The position numbers and the translations under genes are program-made. From Nonlabens agnitus (GTDB lineage: Bacteria > Bacteroidota > Bacteroidia > Flavobacteriales > Flavobacteriaceae), in the NCBI RefSeq assembly GCF_002994045.1, contig NZ_MQUC01000003.1, positions 2,022,501-2,086,500 of the forward strand: a stretch of DNA of 64,000 nt, given 5' to 3'. The notes under the pieces were generated by a model. That model was not told the origin of the DNA. It did not search any database and saw only the letters and a program-made list of their open reading frames with translations. Position 1 is the stretch's first letter. The number at the start of each line of letters is the position of its first letter. Below are positions 34,065-43,534 of this stretch, one piece after another.

Positions 34065-36218
34065 ATGATTAAAAACATCGCTTTTCTACTGACCTTTTTG
34101 CTGGTCGGCGGCAATGCCATTGCGCAGCAAAATATTACGGTAGAAGATATTTACACGGGAACTTTTTCAACTAAGGGACTTCAATCCCTTAATTCCCTAA
34201 AAAACGGAACGGAATACCTGGTATTGAACTACAATGCAGATCGCAGCCAGACCGTGGATAAATACAGCTATGAAACCGGTGAAAAAATAGCAACGCTAGT
34301 TTCCAGCAATGACTTGAACCTACCTATACGCAATTACATCTTGAGCGAGGACGAGCAACAAATGTTGATTGTATCACAGCGCATCCCAATTTTTAGAAGG
34401 TCTGCCAACAGTATGGTGCATATCTATAACTTGAATACTAAAACACTCACGCCATTGAGTGAGAACCTTGTGCGTAGCGCTTCTTTCTCTCCAGACGGCA
34501 AGAAAGTAGGTTATGTTTTTGAAAACAACTTGTATTACAAGGATTTGACTAACGGTGAAACCGTGCAAGTGACAGATGATGGTGTTACCAACCAATTGAT
34601 TAACGGTGTGACCGATTGGGTGTATGAAGAGGAATTCTCTCTGGTACGCGCCTATGAGTTTAGCCCAGATGGAAAACAAATTGCTTTTATTTCTTTTGAT
34701 GAAACTGAAGTTCCAGAATTCTCGATGGATGTTTATGGAACTGGATTGTATCAAAGACCTTACGTATTTAAATACCCTAAAGCTGGTGAAAATAATAGTG
34801 TCGTTGCCCTAAACGTTTACGACGTCGCTTCTAAAACCAGAAAAGAGATTGATCTAGATCGTGATGGAGAATTTTACATCGCTCGCATCAACTATTCACC
34901 TAACGGCAAGCTTGCCGCTCAAGTACTAAACCGCTATCAAAATGAGTTGGATTTCTACTATGTAGACCAACAAGGAAATGCCAGCATCGCGTTCACAGAA
35001 AAAGATGACGCCTATGTTGATGTGACCGACGATCTTACATTCTTAGATGATGGCAGCTTCTTATGGACCAGCGAGAAGGACAACTGGAGACACATCTACC
35101 TATACGATGCAGACGGTAAAGAGAAAAGCCAGATCACCAGCGGCGATTGGGACGTTACCTCTTATTACGGTTATGACCCTAAGTCTAAACGCATCTATTA
35201 TCAAAGTACAGAAGATGGTAGCATCAATCGTGGTATTTATTCCATATCGCTCAAGGCGAAAGGCAAGAAAAAACTATCCTCTAAAATCGGATCCAACAGT
35301 GCTTCCTTTAGCGACAACTTTACCTACTTTATCAACACCTATTCCAGCGCAAACCGACCACCTGTATATACCTTGAACCAAGCTAAAGATGGAAAGCAGG
35401 TACGCGAGATTCAAAACAACAATGATCTGTTGGTAAAGCTGGAGGATTATCAACTTTCTCCTAAAGAATTCTCTACCATCAATGTCAACGGCAATGATCT
35501 GAACATGTATATGATGAAGCCTTTGGACTTTGATCCTGCCAAAAAATATCCTGTATTGATGTTTCAGTATAGTGGTCCAGGTTCCCAATCGGTATCAAAT
35601 TCTTGGTACGGCTCCAATGATTACTGGCACAGTATGTTAGCAAATGAAGGTTATATCATTGCATGTGTAGATCCTAGAGGTACAGGCTACAAAGGTGCCG
35701 ATTTCAAGAAAATGACTCAAAAGGAATTGGGTAAATATGAGGTCGAAGATCAAATCCAGGCCGCAAGACAATTGGGCGCCATGGATTACATCGATGCAGA
35801 TCGCATAGGCATTTGGGGCTGGAGTTATGGTGGCTTTATGAGTTCCAACTGTATTTTAAAAGGTAATGATGTCTTTAGCACTGCCATCGCAGTCGCACCA
35901 GTGACCAACTGGAGATATTATGATACGATCTATACAGAACGTTACATGACCACACCACAAGAAAACTCGACCGGTTATGATGAAAATAGCCCTATCAACC
36001 ATGTAGATAAATTAAAAGGAAATTATCTACTGGTTCACGGTAGCGCTGATGATAATGTCCATGTGCAAAATACCATGCAAATGATTGAAGCTCTGGTTCA
36101 AGCTAACAAGCAATTTGACTGGGCGATCTATCCAGATAAAAACCATGGCATCTATGGCGGTAACACACGCATTCACTTATACAACAAGATGACCAACTTT
36201 ATTAAGGAAAACCTTTAA
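34065..36218 (+). CDS. Dipeptidyl peptidase IV-like S9 peptidase
   Basis: A 717-residue secreted serine peptidase with signal MIKNIAFLLTFLLVGGNAIAQ. The N-terminal beta-propeller contains the paired glutamates in WVYEEEFSLVRAYEFSPDG that bind the substrate amino terminus. The C-terminal hydrolase domain has Ser587 in GWSYGG, Asp in HGSADDNVHVQNT and His in DKNHGIYGG. It releases X-Pro or X-Ala dipeptides in the periplasm. It is followed 24 bp later by a peptide transporter, implying a peptide-scavenging pair. Confidence 0.93.
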   Translation: MIKNIAFLLTFLLVGGNAIAQQNITVEDIYTGTFSTKGLQSLNSLKNGTEYLVLNYNADRSQTVDKYSYETGEKIATLVSSNDLNLPIRNYILSEDEQQMLIVSQRIPIFRRSANSMVHIYNLNTKTLTPLSENLVRSASFSPDGKKVGYVFENNLYYKDLTNGETVQVTDDGVTNQLINGVTDWVYEEEFSLVRAYEFSPDGKQIAFISFDETEVPEFSMDVYGTGLYQRPYVFKYPKAGENNSVVALNVYDVASKTRKEIDLDRDGEFYIARINYSPNGKLAAQVLNRYQNELDFYYVDQQGNASIAFTEKDDAYVDVTDDLTFLDDGSFLWTSEKDNWRHIYLYDADGKEKSQITSGDWDVTSYYGYDPKSKRIYYQSTEDGSINRGIYSISLKAKGKKKLSSKIGSNSASFSDNFTYFINTYSSANRPPVYTLNQAKDGKQVREIQNNNDLLVKLEDYQLSPKEFSTINVNGNDLNMYMMKPLDFDPAKKYPVLMFQYSGPGSQSVSNSWYGSNDYWHSMLANEGYIIACVDPRGTGYKGADFKKMTQKELGKYEVEDQIQAARQLGAMDYIDADRIGIWGWSYGGFMSSNCILKGNDVFSTAIAVAPVTNWRYYDTIYTERYMTTPQENSTGYDENSPINHVDKLKGNYLLVHGSADDNVHVQNTMQMIEALVQANKQFDWAIYPDKNHGIYGGNTRIHLYNKMTNFIKENL

Positions 36219-36242
36219 AGATTCTAATTACAAATAATTATT

Positions 36243-37868
36243 ATGGAATATAAATATGGAGGCTCAATAACGAACCAAAAGACTGTATTAGGACATCCTT
36301 CTGGATTGTTCATCCTCTTTTTTACAGAAATGTGGGAACGCTTTTCCTACTATGGCATGCGAGCCCTATTAGTTCTCTTTTTAGTAGCAAATCTTACTGG
36401 AGAAAATTCTGGTTGGGGTTGGGAACGCGCTGACGCGACATTACTTTATGGGTGGTATATTGGGTTGGTCTATCTAACTCCTGTGATAGGTGGTTACATA
36501 GCAGATAAATTTACTGGATACAGAAAGGCAATTGTTATTGGTGCATTTGTTATGACACTCGGCCACGCAGCTATGGCGTTGGAGCTTTTTGCCGATATTT
36601 TTTTCTACATAGGTCTCATCCTTTTGATCTTAGGAAACGGAATGTTCAAGCCCAACATTTCTTCCATTGTGGGTCAATTATACAAGACTCAAGGAAAAGA
36701 AAAAGATGCAGGATATACAATTTTTTATATGGGAATCAACGCTGGCGCGTTTTTAGGAATTTTACTTTGCGGCTACATAGGCGAGCAAATCGGTTGGCAC
36801 TATGGTTTTGGACTTGCTGGTGTTTTTATGTTCTTTGGGATGCTCCAATTTCAATTTGGCCAAAAAATATTTGGTAAAATTGGATTATCTCCTAAAAACG
36901 CTGCAGACTATGTTGATGCCGATGCTGATAACCCAGCAGATATGACAGTAAACGCATCTTCAAAAGAACAGCAGAGGCAACAGATGGATACTCAGGATGA
37001 AGTTGAACCATCTCAGGAAGTAGTTAAGGATCGTCTTATTGTAATAAGCATTTTTGCATTATTTACCATCTTCTTTTGGTGGGCTTTTGAACAAGCTGGT
37101 GGATCCATGACAATTTTCGCCGCAGATTACACAGATAGAGCTCTACAGGGCGATGCTGCTCTTACCTTTAAAATTATCAATACGGTCATCACAATTGTTC
37201 CTCTTGCTGTGATTACAATAGTGTTGTTAATGCTTTTCAAACAAACATTTAAAAAATATGCCCTATCTAATTTATTTCTAGGAACGAGTTTTGTCATCAT
37301 TTGGGGAATAGTAATTTGGATGCTTGTTAGAGAATTTAGATCTGATTCTACCGAGGTTGCTGCCTCATGGTTTTCAGTATTGAATTCACTATTCATAATC
37401 ATTTTTGCACCTTTATTCTCCAAAATTTGGCAAAGTAAGTTCAATCCTTCAGGTCCCGTTAAATTTGCTTTAGGCTTGATTTTAGTCGGCGTTGGATTTG
37501 CTGCACTTGCCTATGGTTCTTTAGATATCCCACAAGGCGCTAAAACGGCCTCAGTAAGTATGATATGGCTAATTCTTGCCTTTCTTTTCCACACTTTAGG
37601 AGAGCTTTGCGTGTCGCCTGTAGGATTATCCTACGTAAGTAAGTTAGCTCCTGTGAGGTTAGTAGGATTAATGTTTGGAGTGTGGTTTATCGCTAACTTT
37701 TTGGCTGGTATAATCGGCGGTTGGACCGCAGGTTTTATGGATCCTATGCTTGAGGATTACGGTTTAACTAGCTTCTTTCTGATATTTACTTTGATACCAA
37801 TAGCGGCTGGAATAATTATGCTAGCAATTAGCAAATGGGTCATCAAAATGATGCATGGTATACGATAG
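36243..37868 (+). CDS. POT family proton-dependent oligopeptide transporter
   Basis: A 541-residue inner-membrane transporter of the MFS with about 12-14 helices. HPSGLFILFFTEMWERFSYYGMRALLVLFL contains the ExxERFxYY proton-coupling motif. GNGMFKPNISSIVGQLY and FYMGINAGAFLGILLCGYIGE are the POT signature regions. It imports di- and tripeptides. A charged loop rich in Q and E (about 225-260) divides the halves. Its composition appears more AT-rich than its neighbours. It probably works with the preceding dipeptidyl peptidase. Confidence 0.92.
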   Translation: MEYKYGGSITNQKTVLGHPSGLFILFFTEMWERFSYYGMRALLVLFLVANLTGENSGWGWERADATLLYGWYIGLVYLTPVIGGYIADKFTGYRKAIVIGAFVMTLGHAAMALELFADIFFYIGLILLILGNGMFKPNISSIVGQLYKTQGKEKDAGYTIFYMGINAGAFLGILLCGYIGEQIGWHYGFGLAGVFMFFGMLQFQFGQKIFGKIGLSPKNAADYVDADADNPADMTVNASSKEQQRQQMDTQDEVEPSQEVVKDRLIVISIFALFTIFFWWAFEQAGGSMTIFAADYTDRALQGDAALTFKIINTVITIVPLAVITIVLLMLFKQTFKKYALSNLFLGTSFVIIWGIVIWMLVREFRSDSTEVAASWFSVLNSLFIIIFAPLFSKIWQSKFNPSGPVKFALGLILVGVGFAALAYGSLDIPQGAKTASVSMIWLILAFLFHTLGELCVSPVGLSYVSKLAPVRLVGLMFGVWFIANFLAGIIGGWTAGFMDPMLEDYGLTSFFLIFTLIPIAAGIIMLAISKWVIKMMHGIR

Positions 37869-37891
37869 GCTACCATAATATAATGATTCTT

Positions 37892-37918
37892 AAAACGCAC
37901 CTCTTTGGTGCGTTTTTT
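37892..37918 (+). terminator. Terminator after the POT transporter
   Basis: Ten-bp perfect stem AAAACGCACC / GGTGCGTTTT with a 5-base loop and a T run, 23 bp past the stop. Confidence 0.88.
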
Positions 37919-37932
37919 GCTTTGGTAGACTG

Positions 37933-37940
37933 TAAATTTG
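37933..37940 (+). promoter_or_regulatory. -7 box TAAATTTG for the thioredoxin-like gene
   Basis: Perfect TAnnTTTG only four bases before the ATG at 37945, which predicts a very short or leaderless transcript. A well-spaced -33 box is not clear. Confidence 0.5.
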
Positions 37941-37944
37941 CAGC

Positions 37945-38472
37945 ATGAAACGATTTCTTTTTATCATATTTCTTTTTTCGGCAGGGATTTGCTCTGCGCA
38001 GGTCAATTGGATGACGATGAATGAAGCTTTGGCGGCACAAAAAAAGCAGCCTCGCAAGATCCTGTTCAAGACTTATACAGAGACTTGTCCTAATTGCAAG
38101 TGGATGGATAAGCACGCTTTCGCGAAAGCGGAAATAGCATCTTTCATCAATGCCAACTATTATCCCGTGAAATTTGATGCCGAAGGAAAGGAACCGATCA
38201 CGTACAAGGGCATAAGCTACGGTAACAAGAATTACAAAAAATTCCCTGGCGCGCAACACGAGTTTGCAGAAGCCATGAAGATCTTTGAGTATCCTACACT
38301 CATTTTCTTTGATGAAAATGCCGATGTAATCAATCCAGTACCTGGCAAAATGGGACCAAAAAAACTTGAAATCTATATCACCATGCTAGCCGATGATACG
38401 TACAAGTCGATCAGAACAGGTAAAGACTGGGCAGATTATCAAGCCAATTTTAATTACCAGTTGCAGGATTAA
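37945..38472 (+). CDS. Secreted thioredoxin-like protein
   Basis: A 175-residue protein with signal MKRFLFIIFLFSAGICSAQ. A CPNC redox motif is at 48-51 (ETCPNCKWMDKHAF), and a cis-proline strand YPTLIFFD follows later, as in the thioredoxin_7/DUF255-like group. It is probably a periplasmic thiol-disulfide protein, partner unknown. The palindrome at 38115-38130 encodes AFAKA just after the active site. Its stop overlaps the convergent comEC stop by four bases, leaving no room for a terminator. Confidence 0.85.
   Translation: MKRFLFIIFLFSAGICSAQVNWMTMNEALAAQKKQPRKILFKTYTETCPNCKWMDKHAFAKAEIASFINANYYPVKFDAEGKEPITYKGISYGNKNYKKFPGAQHEFAEAMKIFEYPTLIFFDENADVINPVPGKMGPKKLEIYITMLADDTYKSIRTGKDWADYQANFNYQLQD
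38115..38130. repeat. 16-bp palindrome, copy 11 (in thioredoxin-like gene)
   Basis: Perfect CGCTTTCGCGAAAGCG, in frame, read as AFAKA seven residues after the CPNC motif. Confidence 0.95.
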
Positions 38473-40547
38473 TACTTTAGTAAGTTGACAGCGCCAGCCT
38501 CATAAGTATTTATAAATTCCACGTCGCGCTGCTCGCAAGTCACTTTCCACCTTTCCACAAAATTGCGGTAGTTAGACCCGTCTGAAATGATTAACTTAGG
38601 ATCTAACTTAGTGATCACCTTATCCAGATTTATTTTAGGAGAATTGGAAATCAGTAAAATGGGTTCGCGGCTTTCTGTTTTTGTATAGGCTGTCGATTCA
38701 TCAATGATGACTAGCGGTATTTCTTGATATTCGATAATCGCTGGCAGAGAATCCACCACGAGCTGCGTCTCCCTAAAAGTCTGGATCTGCTGTAATCGGG
38801 ATAAGCTGTTCTCGCGCCTTTCTTTATCCATGCTGGGGAAATGAACCAATAATTGCGAATGCTGTGAATTGGAAATCGCCACAGCACTGCCTCGGGACTG
38901 ATGCAGTACCATAAAGCTATTTTCGGTTTTATAATCAAAGATCGTATCAAGTCCTATCAAACAAATCAGCGCTATGAGCGCGAGATGTAATCCATAATTA
39001 GCTCTTTGAATCTTAAAGCGCTCTCGCCTACTGCGACGCAATACTGGTGACAAGAACAAAACAATCGATAGAATTAGAACGTAAATCAGAATCAATTGAT
39101 CCAGCCTTAAGTAGAGGTCTTTCAAGACAAAACCTTTGAAACTGCTGATATAACTTACAAACGATATAATGCTTTCAAAAATAAAATTGAGCAGTTCACC
39201 TAAATAGCTTACCGGACCACCCAATTGTAAAAGCGCGATATAGCTTAATGATAATGCCAGAATAACCGGCAACACAAAAAGCAACACAAGGTTACCAACC
39301 AAAAAGGCCAACGGTAACTGATGAAAATAATACACGCTCAACGGTGCGACGCCTATTTGTGCGGCAAGAGTCACGGTAAAGATTTGTACCATCTTATTAG
39401 GCAACCAATACTTTATCCTAGGAAAAAGCCTCATGAATAATGGCTGAAGCAAGACAATCGCCAGTACTGCCGTATAACTCAACTGAAAACCTACTTGAAA
39501 CAACAACCGCGGATCGTACATCAATAAACAAAATGCAGAGATGGTCAAGCTATGGAACACAGACCTATTTCGGTTAATGTTCATCCCGATAGCTACAAAA
39601 GAAAACATCGTGACGGCTCTCAAAATAGAAGGTGACATTCCAGTCAAAAAGGCAAAACACCACAGCAAAACAAGAATTACGATGGTTTGAATCCAGATGC
39701 CATAAGGCCATCTTTTTAACCACTTAAGACAGAATTGCAGGATCAATAACAATATTCCCACATGCAGACCACTCAAAGCTAGAATATGAATCACTCCAGC
39801 ATCTCTAAAGTTTTGGGTGATGGTAGGATCGACATTTTGTCGCTGCCCTAACACCAGTGCTTCGACCAAAGAACGTGAGTCGCTGGTTAGGTTTGAATTC
39901 TCAAGGTCTTGAAGCAACTTATTGCGATAACGTACATACCATGGCAGCGACGACGCTCTAAAATCTAAGCTTAAGATTCTAGGTTTGTCGACATAGATTT
40001 GCCCATAAACATCAATGCCTTCCAAATATTCTTTGTAATTAAAATCACCAGGATTGCGACCATTGCTGGCATCGTTGATATCATCATAAACCAGTAAGGT
40101 GTGTCCTGCCTTGAATGCCACGCTATCAGATCTTTTGAAAAGCACCAAGACTTTACCATTTGTAGGCTGGTCATTAATGCGTTGGACCATTGCATAAAAT
40201 CTGTGGTTATAGGAATTGGAACTTAATTGCTCCAGCAATTGGATTTCAACCATCGCGTCCTCGCCGTTCTTTACAAAGTGCGTGTAATGTTCATCTAATT
40301 TGATACTGGATTTAAGCGATAGCATTAAGCCACCTAATCCAGTAAAAAACAAGAGCACAAAACCAGTAAATAGTAATTTGCTAAAACTGGAAAAAGCTTT
40401 AATAAAGTAAGCCAGTAAGCAAATCGTGAAACATATAGCACTTGCAAAAGACCAAAAATCAAAAGACAGATGGAAAAAATACTGGAGCAGAATCCCCAGA
40501 ATAAGGAAGGCTGTAAGCCGGTAAAACGGATAGTCCATCAATTTCAT
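38469..40547 (-). CDS. comEC: ComEC/Rec2 family DNA-uptake channel protein
   Basis: A 692-residue polytopic membrane protein. N-terminal helices lead to an OB-like DUF4131 domain, then the Competence domain (HILALSGLHVGILLLILQF and GMSPSILRAVTMF are signatures). The C-terminal part looks like a shrunken beta-lactamase-type domain without an HxHxDH metal motif, as often in Bacteroidota. ComEC passes one DNA strand into the cytoplasm during natural transformation. It lies 12 bp after the C40 peptidase gene in a surE-lpxB-C40-comEC run. Whether this organism is competent is unknown. Confidence 0.9.
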   Translation of the reverse strand: MKLMDYPFYRLTAFLILGILLQYFFHLSFDFWSFASAICFTICLLAYFIKAFSSFSKLLFTGFVLLFFTGLGGLMLSLKSSIKLDEHYTHFVKNGEDAMVEIQLLEQLSSNSYNHRFYAMVQRINDQPTNGKVLVLFKRSDSVAFKAGHTLLVYDDINDASNGRNPGDFNYKEYLEGIDVYGQIYVDKPRILSLDFRASSLPWYVRYRNKLLQDLENSNLTSDSRSLVEALVLGQRQNVDPTITQNFRDAGVIHILALSGLHVGILLLILQFCLKWLKRWPYGIWIQTIVILVLLWCFAFLTGMSPSILRAVTMFSFVAIGMNINRNRSVFHSLTISAFCLLMYDPRLLFQVGFQLSYTAVLAIVLLQPLFMRLFPRIKYWLPNKMVQIFTVTLAAQIGVAPLSVYYFHQLPLAFLVGNLVLLFVLPVILALSLSYIALLQLGGPVSYLGELLNFIFESIISFVSYISSFKGFVLKDLYLRLDQLILIYVLILSIVLFLSPVLRRSRRERFKIQRANYGLHLALIALICLIGLDTIFDYKTENSFMVLHQSRGSAVAISNSQHSQLLVHFPSMDKERRENSLSRLQQIQTFRETQLVVDSLPAIIEYQEIPLVIIDESTAYTKTESREPILLISNSPKINLDKVITKLDPKLIISDGSNYRNFVERWKVTCEQRDVEFINTYEAGAVNLLKY

Positions 40548-40559
40548 GGACTAATTTAA

Positions 40560-41231
40560 TTAAAATAATCGGCCGCTGCTCAGGTACTTACCTAGCCAGT
40601 AAGGTTCATTTAAGGATGAAATGGTCACGCCTTGGGAAACCGTGGCGTGGATAAATCGTATTTCGGCTGGAGTGACTTCAGTCACGAGTGCGACATGATT
40701 GATTTTCTTGCGATCTCTACCTGTGGCAAAAAACATGAGGTCGCCTTTTTGGATTTCTTTGATGTCGATAGGCTGTGTCGCCTGGAACAAACTCATGCTG
40801 GTGCGTGGCACCTGCTCGCCTGCCTTATCAAAAGAAACGTTGATCAAACCGCTGCAGTCCATCCCTTTATTTGTAGAACCGCCATATCGATAACGCGTTC
40901 CTTGATACTCCATGGCATACTGGATGGCGGCATCAATAGTGGTGAGCGATTCTGTGGACTCTGCGATTTCCTCTTCGTTTATTTCTGACTCGATCTCGTC
41001 ACTAGTCGTCTCCTTTCTTCTTGATCGTGTGGGAACGACATTGGTGTTTTGGGTAGTGCGGTCTTGCGAGCTTAATTCTTGAGCTTCTGCTTTTGTGGTG
41101 ATTACTTGCGGCTTCTGGCTACCACAGGAAACCAAGGCTGCTGTGAAGACCAAGAGAAACGACATTCTCAAAAATGTTGACGTAGCGGTTGAGTGAGTTC
41201 GCTTTCGCGAAAGCGAAATTCTATTTACCAT
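40560..41231 (-). CDS. NlpC/P60 (C40) peptidase, lipoprotein
   Basis: A peptidoglycan endopeptidase with the NlpC/P60 domain at the C terminus: Cys in NKGMDCSGLINVSF, PRTSMSLFQ, KGDLMFF and His in INHVALVTEV. A lipobox LVSCG precedes a low-complexity linker. Two starts compete. ATG 41231 overlaps the lpxB stop (ATGGTAAATAG) and gives a basic n-region encoded partly by the palindrome (LSRKR). ATG 41165 gives the bare signal MSFLLVFTAALVSC without positive charges. I favour 41231. Confidence 0.85.
   Translation of the reverse strand: MVNRISLSRKRTHSTATSTFLRMSFLLVFTAALVSCGSQKPQVITTKAEAQELSSQDRTTQNTNVVPTRSRRKETTSDEIESEINEEEIAESTESLTTIDAAIQYAMEYQGTRYRYGGSTNKGMDCSGLINVSFDKAGEQVPRTSMSLFQATQPIDIKEIQKGDLMFFATGRDRKKINHVALVTEVTPAEIRFIHATVSQGVTISSLNEPYWLGKYLSSGRLF
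41200..41215. repeat. 16-bp palindrome, copy 12 (lpxB/C40 junction)
   Basis: Perfect, extended to TTCGCTTTCGCGAAAGCGAA. It lies just past the lpxB stop; if the C40 gene starts at 41231 it encodes LSRKR in the signal peptide n-region. Confidence 0.95.
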
Positions 41232-42348
41232 CTTCAATATGAATAGCTTTATAAATAAGACCTGCTGTGGTTTCACTGGCGCCGACGCCACCCAGTTTTT
41301 TCTCCAGCTGATAGTAATCGGCAAAAATGCGGTTGCGATGTGTAGGATCCAAGATGTGATCCAATTCCCGATGTAGGTCTGCGGGCTTAAATTCCTTTTG
41401 AATCAACTCTGTCACCACGGGTTGATCCATAATGAGGTTCACGAGCGAGATGTAATCCAGCTTGATAATGCGTTTTGCAATCTGGTAGGAAATCATGCTG
41501 CCTTTATAGCAAACCACCTGCGGCACCTTGAAAAGCGCTGTCTCCAGAGTTGCGGTTCCAGAGGTAACCAGCGCGGCATGAGAAAGGCTCAACAGGTCGT
41601 AAGTCCTGTTCATGATGAGCTTGACGTCATACTTTTTGAGGAAACTGGTATAGAATTGAGCTTCTTGTCCTGGCGCACCAGCGATGACAAATTGATAATC
41701 CTCAAATCGATCTACCATACGTAGCATGACGCTCAACATATTCTTGATTTCTTGCTTTCGGCTGCCTGGCAACAAAGCAATAATGGGACGATCGTCCATT
41801 CCATGTTCTCTAAGAAACACCTCGTGATCTACCTGTTTTCTCTCATGAATCGCATCGATGAGCGGATGACCTACAAAATGAACAGGAAACTGATGCTTTT
41901 GCTCATAAAAGTGCTTTTCAAATGGTAGGATGACATACATCTCATCTACATCACGCTTTATAGCCTTGATGCGGCTTTCCTTCCACGCCCATATCTGTGG
42001 CGAGATATAATAATGGTTGCGATAACCCTTCAATCGCGCCCATTTCATGATTCTAAAGTTGAATCCTGGGTAATCGATGTAAATGATCACATCTGGCGCA
42101 AATTCTTCAATATCCTTTTTGCACTCATTGATATTACGCAAAATCGTCCTGAGATTTCCCAACACCTCTACAAATCCCATGAAGGCAAGATCCCTGTAAT
42201 GTCTGACGAGCGTCCCGCCAACTTGTTCCATCAAGTCGCCACCCCAAAATCTAAAACTGGCATCGGGATCGGTTATCTGTAACTCCTTCATAAGGAGTGA
42301 TCCATGAAGGTCGCCGCTGGCCTCGCCTGCAATGAGATAGTATTTCAT
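41221..42348 (-). CDS. lpxB: Lipid-A-disaccharide synthase LpxB
   Basis: A 375-residue GT19 glycosyltransferase. MKYYLIAGEASGDLHGSLLM is the LpxB N terminus. YYISPQIWAWKESRIKAIKRDVDEMYVILPFE, VGHPLID, LLPGSRKQEI and TSGTATLETALFKVPQVVCYK are family motifs. It condenses UDP-diacylglucosamine with lipid X in lipid A synthesis. Three bp separate it from the small membrane protein upstream. Confidence 0.95.
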   Translation of the reverse strand: MKYYLIAGEASGDLHGSLLMKELQITDPDASFRFWGGDLMEQVGGTLVRHYRDLAFMGFVEVLGNLRTILRNINECKKDIEEFAPDVIIYIDYPGFNFRIMKWARLKGYRNHYYISPQIWAWKESRIKAIKRDVDEMYVILPFEKHFYEQKHQFPVHFVGHPLIDAIHERKQVDHEVFLREHGMDDRPIIALLPGSRKQEIKNMLSVMLRMVDRFEDYQFVIAGAPGQEAQFYTSFLKKYDVKLIMNRTYDLLSLSHAALVTSGTATLETALFKVPQVVCYKGSMISYQIAKRIIKLDYISLVNLIMDQPVVTELIQKEFKPADLHRELDHILDPTHRNRIFADYYQLEKKLGGVGASETTAGLIYKAIHIEDGK

Positions 42349-42351
42349 GGA

Positions 42352-42651
42352 TTAAAATTCAAAGTATAAAACAACAAATGCGGCAAGTATGGTAGCCATG
42401 ATAACGCCACGGGCTTCATAAGGTTGCACTGGCTTGCGAAATTTTCCAATTCTTCCCGTAAGGAAAAAGAAGAATAAAAGTACATTCAAAAGAGCGCCCA
42501 AACCAATGAGTGAACCCATAAAACCTTGCTCGATTCCTTTTTCAACTACATATTCAAACTGCTTGTCACTAAAAAAATATACATAAAGAAATGTACCTGT
42601 AGCGTTTGCTAACAGGCCAAGAATAAATCCTTTAAGAATCTTAATTCCCAA
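42352..42651 (-). CDS. Small membrane protein of unknown function
   Basis: Ninety-nine residues with about three membrane helices (GFILGLLANATGTFLYVYFF, GLGALLNVLLFFFFL, GVIMATILAAFVVLYF). It overlaps surE by 11 bp and sits 3 bp before lpxB, so it is part of the operon. The family is unfamiliar to me; its position suggests an envelope role. Confidence 0.7.
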   Translation of the reverse strand: MGIKILKGFILGLLANATGTFLYVYFFSDKQFEYVVEKGIEQGFMGSLIGLGALLNVLLFFFFLTGRIGKFRKPVQPYEARGVIMATILAAFVVLYFEF

Positions 42652-43423
42652 ATTCCCAAGTATTTAGTTCCTTGATGTAATGGTGCGCCGTCAGGTCAAA
42701 TTGAGTAGGTACGATAGAAATATAATTATGTTCCAGTGCCCATTCATCAGTGTCTTCTCCTTTATCATCGTTGACAAATTTACCGGTCAACCAGTAGTAA
42801 TCCTTACCATAGGGATTGGTTCTTTTGTCAAACTCCTCTTCCCAATAGGCATTAGCCTGTCGGCATATCTTTACGCCTTTTAATTCTTCGGCAGTGGCTT
42901 TGGGAATATTGACATTTAGAATGACGCCTTTGGACATTCCGTTTTCCAAAACTTGTTTAATGATGTTCTCGACATAGGGACGAGCTGGTTCAAAATCTGC
43001 ATCTGCGTCATAATCACAAAGTGAGAATCCTATGGCAGGAATGCCTTCTATTCCAGCTTCCATAGCAGCACTCATGGTACCGCTGTAAATCACATTGATC
43101 GCACTATTGCTGCCGTGATTGATGCCACTCACACATAAATCAGGCTTTCTTTCCAAAATTTCATGACTGGCCATCTTGACACAATCGACCGGTGTACCAC
43201 TGGTCGTATATTCCTTGTGGTCATAATCGTGCATCTTGAACTCCTTAACATAAAGCGTGTCGTTGATCGTGATCGCATGTCCCATGGCGCTTTGCGGCTT
43301 GTCTGGAGCGACCACAACCACATCTCCTAACTTGCTTGCAATGTCTACCAGTGTCCTGATTCCCTTTGCGGTAATACCATCATCATTGGTTACCAGTATC
43401 AATGGTCTCTTTTTATCTTTCAT
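42641..43423 (-). CDS. surE: 5'-nucleotidase SurE
   Basis: A 260-residue metal-dependent phosphatase starting MKDKKRPLILVTNDDGITAKG at ATG 43423; an in-frame ATG at 43465 adds 14 unlikely residues. NDDG supplies metal ligands, and SGINHGSNSAINVIYSGTMSAAMEAG is the second signature. It dephosphorylates nucleoside monophosphates. First gene of the surE-lpxB-C40-comEC run and divergent from the tail-specific protease. Confidence 0.95.
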   Translation of the reverse strand: MKDKKRPLILVTNDDGITAKGIRTLVDIASKLGDVVVVAPDKPQSAMGHAITINDTLYVKEFKMHDYDHKEYTTSGTPVDCVKMASHEILERKPDLCVSGINHGSNSAINVIYSGTMSAAMEAGIEGIPAIGFSLCDYDADADFEPARPYVENIIKQVLENGMSKGVILNVNIPKATAEELKGVKICRQANAYWEEEFDKRTNPYGKDYYWLTGKFVNDDKGEDTDEWALEHNYISIVPTQFDLTAHHYIKELNTWEFGN

Positions 43424-43534
43424 AGCTTCTTTAAGGTGGTTAAAATTAAGTAAATTAGCCGTCATCTGTCCGTTTTGCTACCTACTTTCAACAATTGCAG
43501 TGTGGCACGATTTTTACATCTGAAGAAAGAGAAA

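Noticed and set aside
40560..41324. Start of the C40 peptidase at ATG 41324
   Set aside because: It would add about 31 residues read from inside lpxB and bury the lipoprotein signal.
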